Shown here: positions 27,435 through 37,451 of the stretch, one piece after another
Position numbering within the stretch: the stretch's first letter is position 1
How the letters are laid out: every line of letters starts with the position of its first letter
Assembly: GCA_026005075.1 (NCBI GenBank)
Contig: BPKJ01000005.1
Location: forward strand, 62,001-126,000
Length of the DNA stretch: 64,000 nucleotides
Source of the DNA: Lysobacteraceae bacterium
Lineage (GTDB): Bacteria; Pseudomonadota; Gammaproteobacteria; Xanthomonadales; Xanthomonadaceae
Direction of reading: 5' to 3'
Translations under genes and position numbers: made by a program
Notes under the pieces: model-generated
The model's input: only the letters and a program-made list of their open reading frames with translations
Database searches by the model: none
Told to the model about the DNA's origin: nothing

Positions 27435-27435
27435 T
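27408..27435 (+). promoter_or_regulatory. promoter of tRNA-Gly
   Basis: Perfect -35 TTGACA (27408-27413), 16-base spacer, and CATAAT (27430-27435), five of six matches. The predicted transcription start is about six bases before the tRNA. It lies inside the repaired reading frame of the cyclase gene. Confidence 0.75.
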
Positions 27436-27447
27436 GCGCGGCTCAAC

Positions 27448-27524
<77 letters not shown>

Positions 27525-27532
27525 GATTCCGC

Positions 27533-27559
27533 CAAGACCTCGGGTCAACCGGGGTCTTG
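27533..27559 (+). terminator. hairpin after tRNA-Gly
   Basis: Arms CAAGACC (27533-27539) and GGTCTTG (27553-27559), with CGG/CCG pairs inside, followed by TCGTTT. Likely ends or spaces the tRNA-Gly transcript; the T-run is weak. Confidence 0.5.
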
Positions 27560-27636
27560 TCGTTTCCGGGGCCGGTGTCGCCACCGCCGGTCGGGCTCGC
27601 GGTCGGGCCCGTTTCCCGGCACAATGCGACGGCAAC

Positions 27637-27710
27637 GGCCTGGTGGCAGAGTGGTCATGCAGCGGACTGCAAATCCGCGTACGCCGGTTCGATTCCGACC
27701 CAGGCCTCCA
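27637..27710 (+). tRNA. tRNA-Cys(GCA)
   Basis: Acceptor arms GGCCTGG and CCAGGCC, anticodon stem GCGGA/TCCGC around CTGCAAA (anticodon GCA), T-loop TTCGATT, discriminator T and encoded CCA. 74 bases, the usual length for tRNA-Cys. Confidence 0.96.
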
Positions 27711-27711
27711 A

Positions 27712-27733
27712 CCCCGCACCGTGCGGGGTTTTT
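27712..27733 (+). terminator. rho-independent terminator after tRNA-Cys
   Basis: Seven-base-pair stem CCCCGCA/TGCGGGG with a 3-base loop, directly followed by five T (27729-27733). Begins two bases after the CCA end. Confidence 0.9.
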
Positions 27734-27802
27734 GCTCTCTGCCGAAGCCCGGGCTCCAGCCCGCGCGCCGCGTGGGATCGGCCTGAGCGCCGAGCTCGCG
27801 CT

Positions 27803-28585
27803 TCAGCCGCGGCCGGGTAGCAGCGCCGAGAAGGCGCCGCGGAAGGGCTTGAGGGCGTGGCCCAACGCCTCGGCGCTCCACTTGAACAGTTGCGACTGGT
27901 CGATGCCGGAGAGCCCCCGCAAGAGGTCCGCAAGGTCACGGGCGCCGGTGCCGGGAAGCCGGCACAGGGCCTGCGCGCGCTTGCCGACGGCATAGGTGCT
28001 GGCCACGGCGGCGGCGATCTCGGTGGCGATGGCGGCGAGCGGCAGGACCCGGGTCAGGACCGGACGGTACAGCACCCGGCCAAGCTGCCGCACCAACTGG
28101 TCCACGGTCGCCCGGGACAGCTCGCGCGCGCCCACGTGGGCCGCGGTGGCGAGCAGGATCACCCCGCGCTCCTCCGGCTCGTTCAGCTCCACCTCGTACA
28201 GGGCGATCACCTCGCGCACGAGCTGCTCCTGGATTCTGGAGAGCGCGACCGTCTCGCCGATCGAACCGAGCAGGACCGGCGCGAGCCGACCCAGCAGCGG
28301 GACCCGACGGGTCAGGGTGGCGATGGCCGCCGCGGTGCCGGCGCGCAGGCAGGCACCCTGCACGAGCAGGTTGAAGGCGCGCTCGCGCTGGCTCTCGCTG
28401 ACCGGCTTGCGCGCTGCCTTCGGCGCCGGTCGCTTCGCGGGCGCAGCCTTGCGCGCCGCGGGAGCGGCCCGCTTGCGCGGTCGCGCCGCAGGTCTGGAGG
28501 AGCCCGATGCGGGAGCGTCCTTGCCGTCGCCGTCACGCGGGGCGCGGCGGGCCGGTTTCCTGGCAGCGGGCTTGCGGCGGGCCAT
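27803..28585 (-). CDS. protein with histone-H1-like tail and helical domain, unknown function
   Basis: 260 residues. The first 70 are a low-complexity Lys/Arg/Ala/Pro tail (RRKPAARKPARRAP; AARKAAPAKRPAPKAARKP), like bacterial histone H1-like proteins. The rest (about 180 residues) is helical with moderately hydrophobic segments (GTAAAIATLTRRVPLLGRLA; LPLAAIATEIAAAVASTYAV) that recall EcsC-like proteins, though I cannot assign a family. The tail suggests binding to nucleic acid or acidic lipids. ATG 28585 is chosen; the frame is open upstream. It is convergent with the tRNAs and divergent from mtnA. Confidence 0.65.
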   Translation of the reverse strand: MARRKPAARKPARRAPRDGDGKDAPASGSSRPAARPRKRAAPAARKAAPAKRPAPKAARKPVSESQRERAFNLLVQGACLRAGTAAAIATLTRRVPLLGRLAPVLLGSIGETVALSRIQEQLVREVIALYEVELNEPEERGVILLATAAHVGARELSRATVDQLVRQLGRVLYRPVLTRVLPLAAIATEIAAAVASTYAVGKRAQALCRLPGTGARDLADLLRGLSGIDQSQLFKWSAEALGHALKPFRGAFSALLPGRG

Positions 28586-28730
28586 GGCCGCAGCATAGCC
28601 CGCCGGCGTGGGCATGCAAGTACGGCTCGGCAGGGACTCCGCCGAGCTGGCATGCTGTAGGGCATCTTCGCGGGCCGCCCCGAGCTCGGGCGGCCGCCGG
28701 TATCGCAAGGCAGGAGGCTGCAGCCACCCC

Positions 28731-29780
28731 ATGGACTATGCCCGTCACGATCGTGTCCGCGCCGTGGCCTGGACCGGACAGGCCCTGCGCCTGCTCGACC
28801 AGCGGAAGCTTCCGTTCGAGCAGGTGTTCATCGACCTGACCCGGCCGGAAGAGGTGGCGGCGGCCATCCGTGATCTGGTCGTGCGCGGCGCGCCGGCGAT
28901 CGGCATCGCCGCGGCATGGGGCGTGGTGCTGGCCGCGCGCCGCATCGAAGCCGCCGACGGCCGATCGGCGCAGGTCGCCCTGGAGCCCGTCCTGCGCGAG
29001 CTTTCCGCCTCGCGCCCGACCGCGGTGAACCTGAACTGGGCGCTGGAGCGGATGCGGCAGTGCCTCGGCGCGGCGGGCGCGGACTGGAAGCACCGGGTGG
29101 AGCTGGAAGCGGCCGCGATCGAGGCCGAGGATCTGGCCGCCAACCGGCGCATGGGACAGCTCGGCGCCGCACTGATCGAACCGGGCAGCGGGGTGCTCAC
29201 CCACTGCAACACCGGGTCGCTGGCCACCGCCGGGTTCGGCACGGCGCTGGGCGTGATACGTGCCGGCGTGGCGGAGGGGCGGATCGCGCGGGTGTATGCC
29301 GGCGAGACCCGGCCGTGGAACCAGGGTGCACGGCTGACCGTCTGGGAGCTCCTGCAGGACGGCATCGAGGCGGTGCTGATCGCCGACAGCGCGGCGGCCC
29401 ACCTGATGTCCACCGGGGCCGTGCAGTGGGTCATCGTGGGTGCCGACCGGATCACCGGCAACGGCGATGTCGCCAACAAGATCGGGACCCTCGCACTGGC
29501 CCTGGCCGCGCGCCACTTCGGCGTGCGTTTCATGGTCGTGGCGCCCTCGTCCACGGTCGACCTCGCGACACCGAACGGCGCCGCGATCGAGATCGAGGAG
29601 CGGGATCCGGCCGAGCTCCTCAGCCACCGGGGCGAGCCGGTCGTGGCACCGGGCGTACGCGCCTGGAATCCCGTCTTCGACGTCACCCCGGCCGAGCTGG
29701 TGAGCTGCCTCGTCACCGAGCGCGGCGTGATCGAGCGTCCCGACGCGGCCCGGCTGCACGCGGCCTTCACCACCCACTGA
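28731..29780 (+). CDS. mtnA: methylthioribose-1-phosphate isomerase
   Basis: Converts methylthioribose-1-phosphate to the ribulose form in methionine salvage. 349 residues with [13 protein letters not shown] near residue 45, the catalytic cysteine in [13 protein letters not shown] near 160, [15 protein letters not shown] near 188, and the catalytic Asp in [17 protein letters not shown] near 240. It is related to eIF2B but is of the enzyme type. ATG 28731 has AGGAGG fourteen bases upstream. No other mtn genes are nearby. Confidence 0.94.
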   Translation: MDYARHDRVRAVAWTGQALRLLDQRKLPFEQVFIDLTRPEEVAAAIRDLVVRGAPAIGIAAAWGVVLAARRIEAADGRSAQVALEPVLRELSASRPTAVNLNWALERMRQCLGAAGADWKHRVELEAAAIEAEDLAANRRMGQLGAALIEPGSGVLTHCNTGSLATAGFGTALGVIRAGVAEGRIARVYAGETRPWNQGARLTVWELLQDGIEAVLIADSAAAHLMSTGAVQWVIVGADRITGNGDVANKIGTLALALAARHFGVRFMVVAPSSTVDLATPNGAAIEIEERDPAELLSHRGEPVVAPGVRAWNPVFDVTPAELVSCLVTERGVIERPDAARLHAAFTTH

Positions 29781-29841
29781 GCGCGCAGGGGCGGTCACGG
29801 TCCTGCGGCGCGAGCGAGTGGAGCCGTCCGGCGGCCGCCCT

Positions 29842-30276
29842 TCAGTCGCCGAGGGCCATGCGGATCTCCCGCACCCGCTGCACGAGGGGTTCGGGCTCGT
29901 AGGGACGGGCGTGGACGCGGCCCCACACCGGGGCCGGCCAGGCCGGATCGTCCAGGTAGCGGGCGATCAGGTGGACGTGCAGCTGGGGCACGAGGTTGCC
30001 CAGCGCGGCGATGTTGAGCTTGTGCGGGCGGAAAAGCCGCTTGAGCAGCCGCGAGACGAGGTTGATCTCGCCCAGCAGTTCGGCCTGCTGGGCGGCGTCG
30101 AGGTCGATCAGCTCGCGGGCATCGGCGACCCTCGGCACGAGGATCAGCCATGGGTAGTTGCTGTCGTCCATGAGGCGCAGCGAGCTCAGGCCGAGTTCGG
30201 CGACCGGGTGGGAGTCCTGCGCGAGCTGGTCGTCGAGGGTGAATCCCGGGCGGAGGAGGGCGGAAGATGGACACAT
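29842..30276 (-). CDS. HIT family hydrolase
   Basis: 144 residues of the histidine-triad superfamily, which cleave nucleotidyl-phosphate bonds. The motif is QLHVHLIAR near residue 100 (a HxHxx form), preceded by NLVPQ. The N-terminal part (YPWLILVPRVADARELIDL) is the usual HIT beta-hairpin. The substrate is not predictable. It follows the dienelactone hydrolase gene by 11 bp on the same strand. Confidence 0.87.
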   Translation of the reverse strand: MCPSSALLRPGFTLDDQLAQDSHPVAELGLSSLRLMDDSNYPWLILVPRVADARELIDLDAAQQAELLGEINLVSRLLKRLFRPHKLNIAALGNLVPQLHVHLIARYLDDPAWPAPVWGRVHARPYEPEPLVQRVREIRMALGD

Positions 30277-30287
30277 GGCAGCCCCCT

Positions 30288-30950
30288 TCAGGATTTCAGG
30301 TGACGGGTGAGGAAACGGACCGTGCGATCCATGGCCTCGCGGGCCGACGCGGCGTGGTAGTCGCTGCGCTGATCGCAGTTGAAGCCGTGCCCGGCGGGGT
30401 AGACATGGACGGTGGCCTCGGGCCAGGCCTTGCGGTGGGCCTCGACGTGCTCGGGCGGAATCAGCGGATCGTGTTCGCCGAAGTGGAACAGCATCGGTGC
30501 GCGCAGGCGTTCGTGCAGGAAGGGCATCGAGCGCGCACCGTAGTAGTCCACCGCGGGCAGGCCGAGGCGCGTGTTGGCGAGCAGAGCCACGGTACCGCCC
30601 CAGCAGAATCCGACCACACCGACCGGGGCCTCGGAGTCGAGCTGGTAGGCGATGGCCTCGAGGTCCCGCAGCACCGCCTCGAATCCCAGCGCCTCGACCA
30701 GCTCGCGGCCCCGCGCCACGCCCTCGGCGTCGTAGCCGAGCTCGATGCCGGGTTCGATGTGGTCGAAGAAGGCGGGTGCCACGGCGATGAAGCCGTGCCC
30801 GGCCAGGCGGTCGACCTGCTCACGCATGTGGTGGTTGACGCCGAAGATCTCCTGCACCACGATCACCGCGCCGCGCGGCGGGATGGGCGGATCGGCCCTC
30901 CATCCGGAGATGGGGCCGCGAGGTGTCGTCAGCTCGACCGGGTGTCCCAT
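30288..30950 (-). CDS. dienelactone hydrolase family protein
   Basis: 220-residue alpha/beta hydrolase. The nucleophile is Cys in VVGFCWGGTVA near residue 115, with Asp in FGEHDPLIPP and His in YPAGHGFNCDQR completing the triad; IVVQEIFGVNHHM forms the oxyanion region. The Cys-Asp-His arrangement matches carboxymethylenebutenolidase, but no aromatic-degradation genes are near, so a general hydrolase role is equally likely. It is followed closely by the HIT gene and is divergent from rimO. Confidence 0.88.
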   Translation of the reverse strand: MGHPVELTTPRGPISGWRADPPIPPRGAVIVVQEIFGVNHHMREQVDRLAGHGFIAVAPAFFDHIEPGIELGYDAEGVARGRELVEALGFEAVLRDLEAIAYQLDSEAPVGVVGFCWGGTVALLANTRLGLPAVDYYGARSMPFLHERLRAPMLFHFGEHDPLIPPEHVEAHRKAWPEATVHVYPAGHGFNCDQRSDYHAASAREAMDRTVRFLTRHLKS

Positions 30951-31091
30951 GCTGGCTCGCTCTCGATGAGGGGCGACTCTAGGGTACGCCCAAGCCGCCC
31001 CGGGTGGCAGCCGCAAGAGGCCGACCTGCGGTTCTGCGCGAACGGCAGGAATCCGCGATAATCCGCGCCCCTGCTCCCATCCCAGGCTTCC

Positions 31092-32423
31092 ATGTCCAGA
31101 ACCGCGCCCAAGGTGGGCTTCGTCAGCCTAGGCTGCCCCAAGGCCCTGGTCGATTCCGAGCGCATCCTCACCCAGCTCCGGGTCGAGGGTTACGACATCG
31201 TGCCCAGCTACGACGAGGCCGACGTCGTGGTCGTGAACACCTGTGGCTTCATCGACGCGGCGGTGGCGGAGTCGCTCGACGCGATCGGCGAGGCCATGGC
31301 CGAGAACGGCAAGGTGATCGTCACCGGCTGTCTTGGCAAGCGCCCCGAGCAGATCCTCGCGGCCCATCCCGGTGTGCTCTCGATCAGCGGGCCGCAGGAC
31401 TACCACAGCGTGATGGAGGCCGTGCACCGCGTGCTTCCGCCCCGGCACGATCCCTTCCTCGACCTCGTGCCCGATTACGGCATCAAGCTGACCCCGAAGC
31501 ACTACGCCTACCTCAAGATCTCCGAAGGCTGCAATCATCGCTGCAGCTTCTGCATCATCCCCTCGATGCGTGGCGATTTGGTCTCGCGGCCGGTGGACGA
31601 GGTGCTCGTCGAGGCCGAGAAGCTGGTTCGCGGTGGCGTGCGCGAATTGCTGGTGATCTCGCAGGACACCAGCGCCTACGGGGTCGACCTCGGCTACGCC
31701 GAGGCCGCGTGGCGGGGGCGCGCGTACCGGACGCGGATGAAGGACCTGTGCGAGGGCCTTGCCGAGCTGGGCGTCTGGGTGCGGTTGCACTACGTCTATC
31801 CCTATCCGCACGTCGACGAGGTCGTGCCGCTGATGGCCGAGGGCCGGATCCTTCCCTACCTCGACATCCCCTTCCAGCATGCCAGCCCGCGCATCCTCAA
31901 GCGCATGCGCCGCCCCGGGGCGATCGACAAGGTGCGCGAGCGCATCGCCTGCTGGCGGGCGATCTGCCCGGGGATCACCCTGCGCAGCACCTTCATCGTC
32001 GGTTTCCCCGGCGAGACCGAGGAGGACTTCCAGCAGTTGCTCGACTTCATCGACGAGGTCGAGCTCGACCGCGTAGGCGCCTTCGCCTACTCGCCGGTCG
32101 AGGGCGCAGCGGCCAATGCGCTGCCCGATCCGGTGCCGGAGGAGGTCAAGGCCGAGCGCCTGGAACGGTTCATGGCCCTGCAGGCCGAGATCAGCGAGGA
32201 CCGGCTCGCGGCCAAGGTGGGCTCGGTGCAGCGGGTGCTGGTGGACGTGGTCGACGGCGAGCTTGCCATCGGTCGCTCGGCGGCGGATGCGCCGGAGATC
32301 GACGGCACCGTGCAGATCCAGGATGGCGCTGCCCACGGGCTGCGGCCCGGCGACTTCGTCGACGTGCGCATCATGGGCAGCGACCAGCACGACCTCTACG
32401 GCCTCGTCGCGGCCGCAGATTGA
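31092..32423 (+). CDS. rimO: ribosomal protein uS12 methylthiotransferase
   Basis: Radical-SAM enzyme that methylthiolates Asp88 of ribosomal protein S12. 443 residues: an N-terminal UPF0004 domain with three cluster cysteines ([27 protein letters not shown]), the radical-SAM motif [15 protein letters not shown] near residue 147 (CxxxCxxC), and a C-terminal TRAM domain ending near GDFVDVRI. The [10 protein letters not shown] segment separates it from MiaB. ATG 31092 fits. Confidence 0.96.
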   Translation: MSRTAPKVGFVSLGCPKALVDSERILTQLRVEGYDIVPSYDEADVVVVNTCGFIDAAVAESLDAIGEAMAENGKVIVTGCLGKRPEQILAAHPGVLSISGPQDYHSVMEAVHRVLPPRHDPFLDLVPDYGIKLTPKHYAYLKISEGCNHRCSFCIIPSMRGDLVSRPVDEVLVEAEKLVRGGVRELLVISQDTSAYGVDLGYAEAAWRGRAYRTRMKDLCEGLAELGVWVRLHYVYPYPHVDEVVPLMAEGRILPYLDIPFQHASPRILKRMRRPGAIDKVRERIACWRAICPGITLRSTFIVGFPGETEEDFQQLLDFIDEVELDRVGAFAYSPVEGAAANALPDPVPEEVKAERLERFMALQAEISEDRLAAKVGSVQRVLVDVVDGELAIGRSAADAPEIDGTVQIQDGAAHGLRPGDFVDVRIMGSDQHDLYGLVAAAD

Positions 32424-32435
32424 GCCGGGACCGGC

Positions 32436-32951
32436 TCAGGCGGCGCCGAGCTGCCGGTAGGCCACCTCGACGATCCGCAGGTCGCGCGGACCGCCGGGCA
32501 GTTCGGCGCGGACCTCCTCGTCCACCGACCGGCCAAGCAGGGCCCTGGCCATGGGCGAGTCGATGCTGATCCAGCCCTGCCTGGCGTCGGTCTCGTCGGG
32601 GCCGACGATCCGGTAGTGCAGGTGTTCGCCGCTGCCGGTGTCTTCCAGGGTGAGCTCGGCCCCGAAGTACACGCGCTGCGGATGCGAGGGGGGATGCTCG
32701 ACCACCCGCAGCCTCGGCAGCCGCTTGCTCAGGTAGCGGACCCGGCGGTCGATCTCGGCCAGCTGCTTCTTGCGGTAGGTGTACTCGGCGTTCTCCGAGC
32801 GGTCGCCCTCGGCCGCCGCGGCCGCCAGCGCCTTCACCACCTCCGGGCGCTGCACCCGCCAGAGCTGATCCAGCTCGGCCTTGAGGCGTTCGAAGCCCGC
32901 GCGGGTGATCAGCGCGGTGGAGGACTCCGGTGGCGGGCGCCAGCGTGCCAT
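32436..32951 (-). CDS. greB: transcription elongation factor GreB
   Basis: Binds the RNA polymerase secondary channel and promotes transcript cleavage in backtracked complexes. 171 residues; the N-terminal coiled coil carries [16 protein letters not shown] (the acidic tip) and [16 protein letters not shown], the signature that distinguishes GreB from GreA, followed by a C-terminal FKBP-like domain. ATG 32951 is two bases from the stop of the upstream AbgT gene, so the two are probably co-transcribed, an unusual partnership. Confidence 0.94.
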   Translation of the reverse strand: MARWRPPPESSTALITRAGFERLKAELDQLWRVQRPEVVKALAAAAAEGDRSENAEYTYRKKQLAEIDRRVRYLSKRLPRLRVVEHPPSHPQRVYFGAELTLEDTGSGEHLHYRIVGPDETDARQGWISIDSPMARALLGRSVDEEVRAELPGGPRDLRIVEVAYRQLGAA

Positions 32952-32953
32952 GG

Positions 32954-34513
32954 TCAGTGGGGCGGGTAGCTGAGCGGGGAATCCGGACCGATCGGCAGAC
33001 CCAGCCAGAGCCAGATGCCGAACACCACACTCCAGCCGGCAAGGAAGGTGATCGAGTAGGGCAGCATCGTGGCCACCAGCGTGCCGATCCCGGCCTTGGG
33101 CTCGTAGCGCTGGAAGAAGGCGATGATCAGCGCGAAGTAGCTCATCATCGGCGAGATGATGTTGGTCACCGAGTCGCCGACCCGGTAGGCCACCTGGGTG
33201 ACCTCCGGCGAGTACCCGAGCAGCATGAACATGGGCACGAACACCGGCGCCATCAGCGCCCACTTGGCCGAGGCCGAGCCCATGAACAGGTTGGCCACCG
33301 CGGTGAGCAGGATGAAGCCGACCAGGAGCGGCACCGCGGACAGGCCGAGGCCCTTGAGGAATTCGGCGCCCTCCACGGCGAAGATCAGCCCGAGCTGGGT
33401 CCAGTTGAAGTAGGCGACGAACTGCGCGGCGAAGAACACCAGCACCAGGTAGGCGCCGAGCGTGCTCATGCTCTGGCTCATGCCCTCGATCACGTCGGCG
33501 TCGGAGCGGATGGTGCCGGCGCCGATCCCGTAGGCCACGCCGGCGATCAGGCCGTAGAGAAAGATGATCGCGACGATGCCGGACAAAAACGGCGACTTCA
33601 GCAGCTCGCCGGTGCGGGCATCGCGCAGGAAGCCGGATCCCGGCACCGTCTCGGCCGGCAGGCAGCCCCAGAGCAGGATCAGCGAAAAGCCCAGCACCGC
33701 CAGGGTCGCAAAGAGCAGGCCGCGCTTTTCCTCCGCGCTCAGCGCGCGGCCGTGGTCACCTTCGATCTCGCCTGCGGCAGTGGGCTGGTCGGGGAAGCGG
33801 TGGGCGATGATCGCCTCGGTGACCCACCAGCCGAGGAGGGTGATCAGCGGGGTGGACACGATCATGAAGTACCAGTTGGCCAGCGGGCTGACCGTGTAGG
33901 CAGGATCGATGATGCGCGCGGCCTCCTGCGACAGTCCCGCGAGCAGGGGGTCGATGGTGCCGATCAGCAGGTTGGCCGAGTAGCCCCCGGAGACGCCGGC
34001 GAACACCGCCGCCATGCCGAGGATCGGGTGACGTCCGGCCGACTGGAAGATCAGCGCGCCGAGCGGCACCAGCAGCACGTAGCCGATCTCACTGGCCATG
34101 TTCGACATCACCCCCGCGAACACCAGCACCGGCGTCAGCAGCCTGCGCGGCGAGGACAGCACCAGCAGCCGCAGCGCGGCGCCGATCAGTCCCGAGTGCT
34201 CGGCCACGCCGATGCCGATCAGGGCCACCAGCACCGTGCCGAGGGGCGCGAAGCTGGTGAAGTTGGTGACCGTGCCGGTAAGGATGCGGTGCAGCCCCTC
34301 GATGCTCAGCAGATTGACCGCGCGCACCTCCTCGCCGGTGGAGGGGTGGGTGACTGCAAGGCCAAGCCAGGACATCAGGGCCGAGAGCAGGATCACGGCC
34401 AGCGCCAGCAGGGCGAACAGGGTGGCCGGATGCGGCAAGGCATTGCCGCCTCGCTCGACGATCCGCAGGAAGCGGTCGAGCGCGGTGCTGCGGGTGCGGG
34501 CCGGTTCGGTCAT
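32954..34513 (-). CDS. AbgT family transporter
   Basis: 519-residue inner-membrane transporter with about 12 helices. The family is named for p-aminobenzoyl-glutamate uptake, but members also export antimetabolites. Recognisable stretches are [40 protein letters not shown] and [20 protein letters not shown] (hairpin region), and VYLVLVFF-type helices near the C-terminus. ATG 34513 gives [20 protein letters not shown], a normal AbgT start. There are no folate genes nearby, so the substrate is open. Confidence 0.9.
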   Translation of the reverse strand: MTEPARTRSTALDRFLRIVERGGNALPHPATLFALLALAVILLSALMSWLGLAVTHPSTGEEVRAVNLLSIEGLHRILTGTVTNFTSFAPLGTVLVALIGIGVAEHSGLIGAALRLLVLSSPRRLLTPVLVFAGVMSNMASEIGYVLLVPLGALIFQSAGRHPILGMAAVFAGVSGGYSANLLIGTIDPLLAGLSQEAARIIDPAYTVSPLANWYFMIVSTPLITLLGWWVTEAIIAHRFPDQPTAAGEIEGDHGRALSAEEKRGLLFATLAVLGFSLILLWGCLPAETVPGSGFLRDARTGELLKSPFLSGIVAIIFLYGLIAGVAYGIGAGTIRSDADVIEGMSQSMSTLGAYLVLVFFAAQFVAYFNWTQLGLIFAVEGAEFLKGLGLSAVPLLVGFILLTAVANLFMGSASAKWALMAPVFVPMFMLLGYSPEVTQVAYRVGDSVTNIISPMMSYFALIIAFFQRYEPKAGIGTLVATMLPYSITFLAGWSVVFGIWLWLGLPIGPDSPLSYPPH

Positions 34514-34589
34514 CGGACACTCCGTGGGCAGGGCAGGGCGGCGCGCAGTCTAGCAGCCCGGCCGGGAGCCGCTGCGGGATCGCCGGCGC

Positions 34590-36263
34590 TCAGGTCCGGG
34601 CTGCGTCCTCCAGCATCTGGCGGGCATGGGCGCGGGTCGCCTCGGTGATCTCGACGCCCCCGAGCATGCGCGCCAGCTCCTCGATCCGCGCCTCGTCATC
34701 CAGGGCTTCGAGCCGGGTGCGCGTCAGGCCGTCCACGATCCGCTTGCTGACCCGGTACTGGTAGTGCGCCTGTGCGGCCACCTGCGCCAGATGGGTGACA
34801 CACAGGACCTGCCGGTGGGCGGCGAGATCACGCAGCTTGCGGCCCACGACTTCGGCCACCGCGCCGCCGATGCCGCTGTCGACCTCGTCGAACACCATGG
34901 TCGGCACGCCGTCCCCGCCGAGGGTGGCGACCTCGATCGCAAGGCTGATGCGCGACAGCTCGCCACCGCTGGCCACCTTGCGCAGCGGCCGCGGCGGCTG
35001 ACCGGCGTTGGCGCTCACGCACAGCTCGATGCGCTCCGCACCGAGCGGGTTGGGTTCGGCGGAGGGGGCGGGTGTGCGCGCCACCTCGAGCACGGCCCCG
35101 GCCATGCCCAGCTCGGGGAGCAGCGCCGAGACCGCTTGCTCCAGCCTGCGCGCGGCCTCCTCGCGTGCCCGGGTGAGACGCGCGGCGGCCTCGGCCCAGC
35201 GCTGTGCCGCCGCCTCGATCTCCCGGTCGAGCCGCGCGCGGTGAGCGTCGAGGTCCTGCAGCCGATCGCGCTCCTGCTCCAGCCCTGTGCGGGTCTCCAA
35301 GAGCGCCTCCATGGGCACCCGGTGGCGGCGGGCGAGCTCGTGCAGCGCCGAGAGTTCCTGCTCCACGGCCTCGGCCGAGGCGGCATCCAGTTCGAGGTCG
35401 GAAGCGTGGCGCTCGAGCTGGGCGGCCGCCTCGTCGAGCTGGATCGCGGCCGCATCCAGCAGCGCCAGCGTCTCCTCGAGCGGCGGCAGGTGGCCGGCGA
35501 TCCGCTGCAGGGCATGGCGGGCGGCGAGGATGCCACCGCGCGCCCCGTCGTGGCCGTCGTCGGCGAGCGCGCGCTGGGCCTGCTCCAGGGCCTCGGCGAT
35601 CTCCTGCGCCGCGGCCTGCCGCCGCTGCTGCGCCGACAGCGCCTCGATGTGCGCCGGATCGAGATCGAGGCCACGGAAGCGGGCGAGCTGATGCTCGATC
35701 TCGGCGAGCCGCTCGGACGGGTCCTGCCCGCCCTCGAGCCGCTGCCTCGCCTGCCCGAGGTCCCGCCAGGCCTCGTAGCTGCGCCTGACTTCCTCGCACA
35801 GCCCGGCATGGCCGCCAAAGCCGTCGAGCAGGCGCAGTTGCTGCTGGCGGTCGAGCAGGGCCTGATGCTCGTGCTGGCCGTGGATCTCCACCAGCATCGG
35901 CGCCAGCGCCGCGAGCTGGGCGACGGTGGCCGGCGAGCCGTTGATCCAGGCGCGCGAGCCGCCATCGGCACGGATCACCCGGCGCAGCAGGCACTGGCGG
36001 CCATCGTCCAGCTCCTGTTCGCGCAGCCAGGCCAGGGCCGGGGCGTCCTCCTCCAGCTGGAACTCCGCGCCCAGCTCGGCGCGCTCGGCCCCGTGGCGGA
36101 CCACGGCGGCGTCGGCGCGCTGCCCGCACAGCAGCATCAGCGCATCGACCAGCAGGGACTTGCCGGCGCCGGTCTCGCCGGTGATCACGCCGAGGCCGGG
36201 GCGGAGGTCGACGTCGACCTCGCTGGCAATGGCAAAATCCTTGAGGTGGAGGCGGATGAGCAT
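34590..36263 (-). CDS. recN: DNA repair protein RecN
   Basis: SMC-like ATPase that acts on double-strand breaks. 557 residues. Walker A GETGAGKSLLVDALML near residue 30; a coiled-coil centre (residues 160-370, many QR/E/A heptads); signature VASGGELSRISLA; Walker B MVFDEVDSGIGG near residue 455. ATG 36263 gives MLIRLHLKDFAI, as expected. It is divergent from hrcA over 105 bp. The recN-hrcA-grpE-dnaK order is typical of xanthomonads. Confidence 0.95.
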   Translation of the reverse strand: MLIRLHLKDFAIASEVDVDLRPGLGVITGETGAGKSLLVDALMLLCGQRADAAVVRHGAERAELGAEFQLEEDAPALAWLREQELDDGRQCLLRRVIRADGGSRAWINGSPATVAQLAALAPMLVEIHGQHEHQALLDRQQQLRLLDGFGGHAGLCEEVRRSYEAWRDLGQARQRLEGGQDPSERLAEIEHQLARFRGLDLDPAHIEALSAQQRRQAAAQEIAEALEQAQRALADDGHDGARGGILAARHALQRIAGHLPPLEETLALLDAAAIQLDEAAAQLERHASDLELDAASAEAVEQELSALHELARRHRVPMEALLETRTGLEQERDRLQDLDAHRARLDREIEAAAQRWAEAAARLTRAREEAARRLEQAVSALLPELGMAGAVLEVARTPAPSAEPNPLGAERIELCVSANAGQPPRPLRKVASGGELSRISLAIEVATLGGDGVPTMVFDEVDSGIGGAVAEVVGRKLRDLAAHRQVLCVTHLAQVAAQAHYQYRVSKRIVDGLTRTRLEALDDEARIEELARMLGGVEITEATRAHARQMLEDAART

Positions 36264-36321
36264 GGCTGCCCTCGGAAGGCCGCGAACGGTAGCACGAGGT
36301 CACGTCCTCGCCAATCGGTCC

Positions 36322-36350
36322 TTGCCTTGGAGCGACCGAGGCCTTATCTA
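36322..36350 (+). promoter_or_regulatory. possible hrcA promoter
   Basis: TTGCCT (36322-36327), 17-base spacer, TATCTA (36345-36350), about 18 bases before the hrcA start. The -10 match is modest. No CIRCE repeat is visible here. Confidence 0.3.
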
Positions 36351-36368
36351 GGGACCATTCGGGATCGC

Positions 36369-37421
36369 ATGGTCGAAGCCGTGAACACCATTTCGCTGGA
36401 CAGTCGCTCGCGTGCCCTGCTGCGGTCACTGATCTCGCTCTACATCCGCGACGGGGTTCCTGTCGGCTCGCGGACCCTCGCCAAGCACTCCGGCCTGGAC
36501 GTGAGCGCCGCCACCATCCGCAACGTGATGGCCGATCTCGAGGACATCGGTCTGGTCACCACCCCGCACACCTCGGCCGGGCGCGTGCCGACGGCGCAGG
36601 GCTACCGGGTGTTCGTGGACTCGCTGCTGCAGGTGGCCGAACCCGACGAGCGCGAGGTCCGCAGGCTGCGGGAGCGCCTGCCGGCCGGGCAGGGCACCCA
36701 GCAGGTGCTCAGCGACGCCACCGAGCTGCTCTCGGCGATGACCCATTTCGTCGGCCTGGTGACGGTGCCGCGACGCGAGCAGTTCGCCTTCCGTTACATC
36801 GATTTCGTGCCCCTGGAGGGCCGCCGCGTGCTGGTGATCCTGGTGTTCACCGACAACGAGGTGCAGAACCGGATCATCGAGACCAGCCGGCCCTTCTCGC
36901 CGGAGGAACTGGAACAGGCCGCCAACTACCTCAACCGCCACTTCGCCGGATGCAGCCTCGCCGAGATCCGCGGGCGGCTGCTGCGCGAGCTGCAGGAGAC
37001 CCGCTCGGCGATGGAAAAGGCCCTGGCGGCGGCCGTGGACCTCAGCGAGGGGGCCTTCGCCGACGCCGCCTCCGGCAGCGACGATGTGGTCGTGGCCGGG
37101 CAGACCCGGCTGATGGAGGTGCAGGACCTGTCCGACCTCAACCGCCTGCGGGAGCTCTTCGAGGCCTTCTCGCGCAAGCGCGAGCTGGTGCAACTGCTGG
37201 AGGGCTGCCTGCATGCCGAGGGGGTGCGCCTGTTCATCGGCGAGGAGTCGGGGGTGGCGCCGCTCGAGAAATGCACCGTCGTGACCGCGCCCTACCGAGC
37301 CCAGGGCAAGGTGCTGGGCGTGATCGGCGTGATCGGCCCGACCCGCATGGCCTATGAGCGGGTCATCCCGGCGGTGGAGATGGCGGCCCGGGCGGTCGGG
37401 CAGGCACTGGGCGGGAGCTAG
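36369..37421 (+). CDS. hrcA: heat-inducible transcription repressor HrcA
   Basis: Repressor of chaperone genes that binds CIRCE operators. 350 residues: an N-terminal winged helix (DSRSRALLRSLISLYIRDG; SAATIRNVMADLEDIGLV), then the GAF-like and dimerisation parts, ending in VIGPTRMAYERVIPAVE. ATG 36369 gives MVEAVNTISLDSRS. It leads the heat-shock cluster; however, no CIRCE sequence (TTAGCACTC-N9-GAGTGCTAA) is found in this window, so its target is probably groES-groEL elsewhere. Confidence 0.95.
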   Translation: MVEAVNTISLDSRSRALLRSLISLYIRDGVPVGSRTLAKHSGLDVSAATIRNVMADLEDIGLVTTPHTSAGRVPTAQGYRVFVDSLLQVAEPDEREVRRLRERLPAGQGTQQVLSDATELLSAMTHFVGLVTVPRREQFAFRYIDFVPLEGRRVLVILVFTDNEVQNRIIETSRPFSPEELEQAANYLNRHFAGCSLAEIRGRLLRELQETRSAMEKALAAAVDLSEGAFADAASGSDDVVVAGQTRLMEVQDLSDLNRLRELFEAFSRKRELVQLLEGCLHAEGVRLFIGEESGVAPLEKCTVVTAPYRAQGKVLGVIGVIGPTRMAYERVIPAVEMAARAVGQALGGS

Positions 37422-37431
37422 TCCCCGCCTG

Positions 37432-37450
37432 CCCGGGGCTGGGCCCCGGG
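37432..37450 (+). terminator. hairpin after hrcA
   Basis: Eight-base-pair stem CCCGGGGC/GCCCCGGG with loop TGG, ten bases after the hrcA stop and immediately before the grpE heat-shock promoter. It probably insulates grpE; there is no T-run. Confidence 0.5.
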
Positions 37451-37451
37451 G

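Noticed and set aside
36264-36368. CIRCE operator upstream of hrcA
   Set aside because: No TTAGCACTC/GAGTGCTAA-like inverted repeat found here or before grpE, dnaK or dnaJ.
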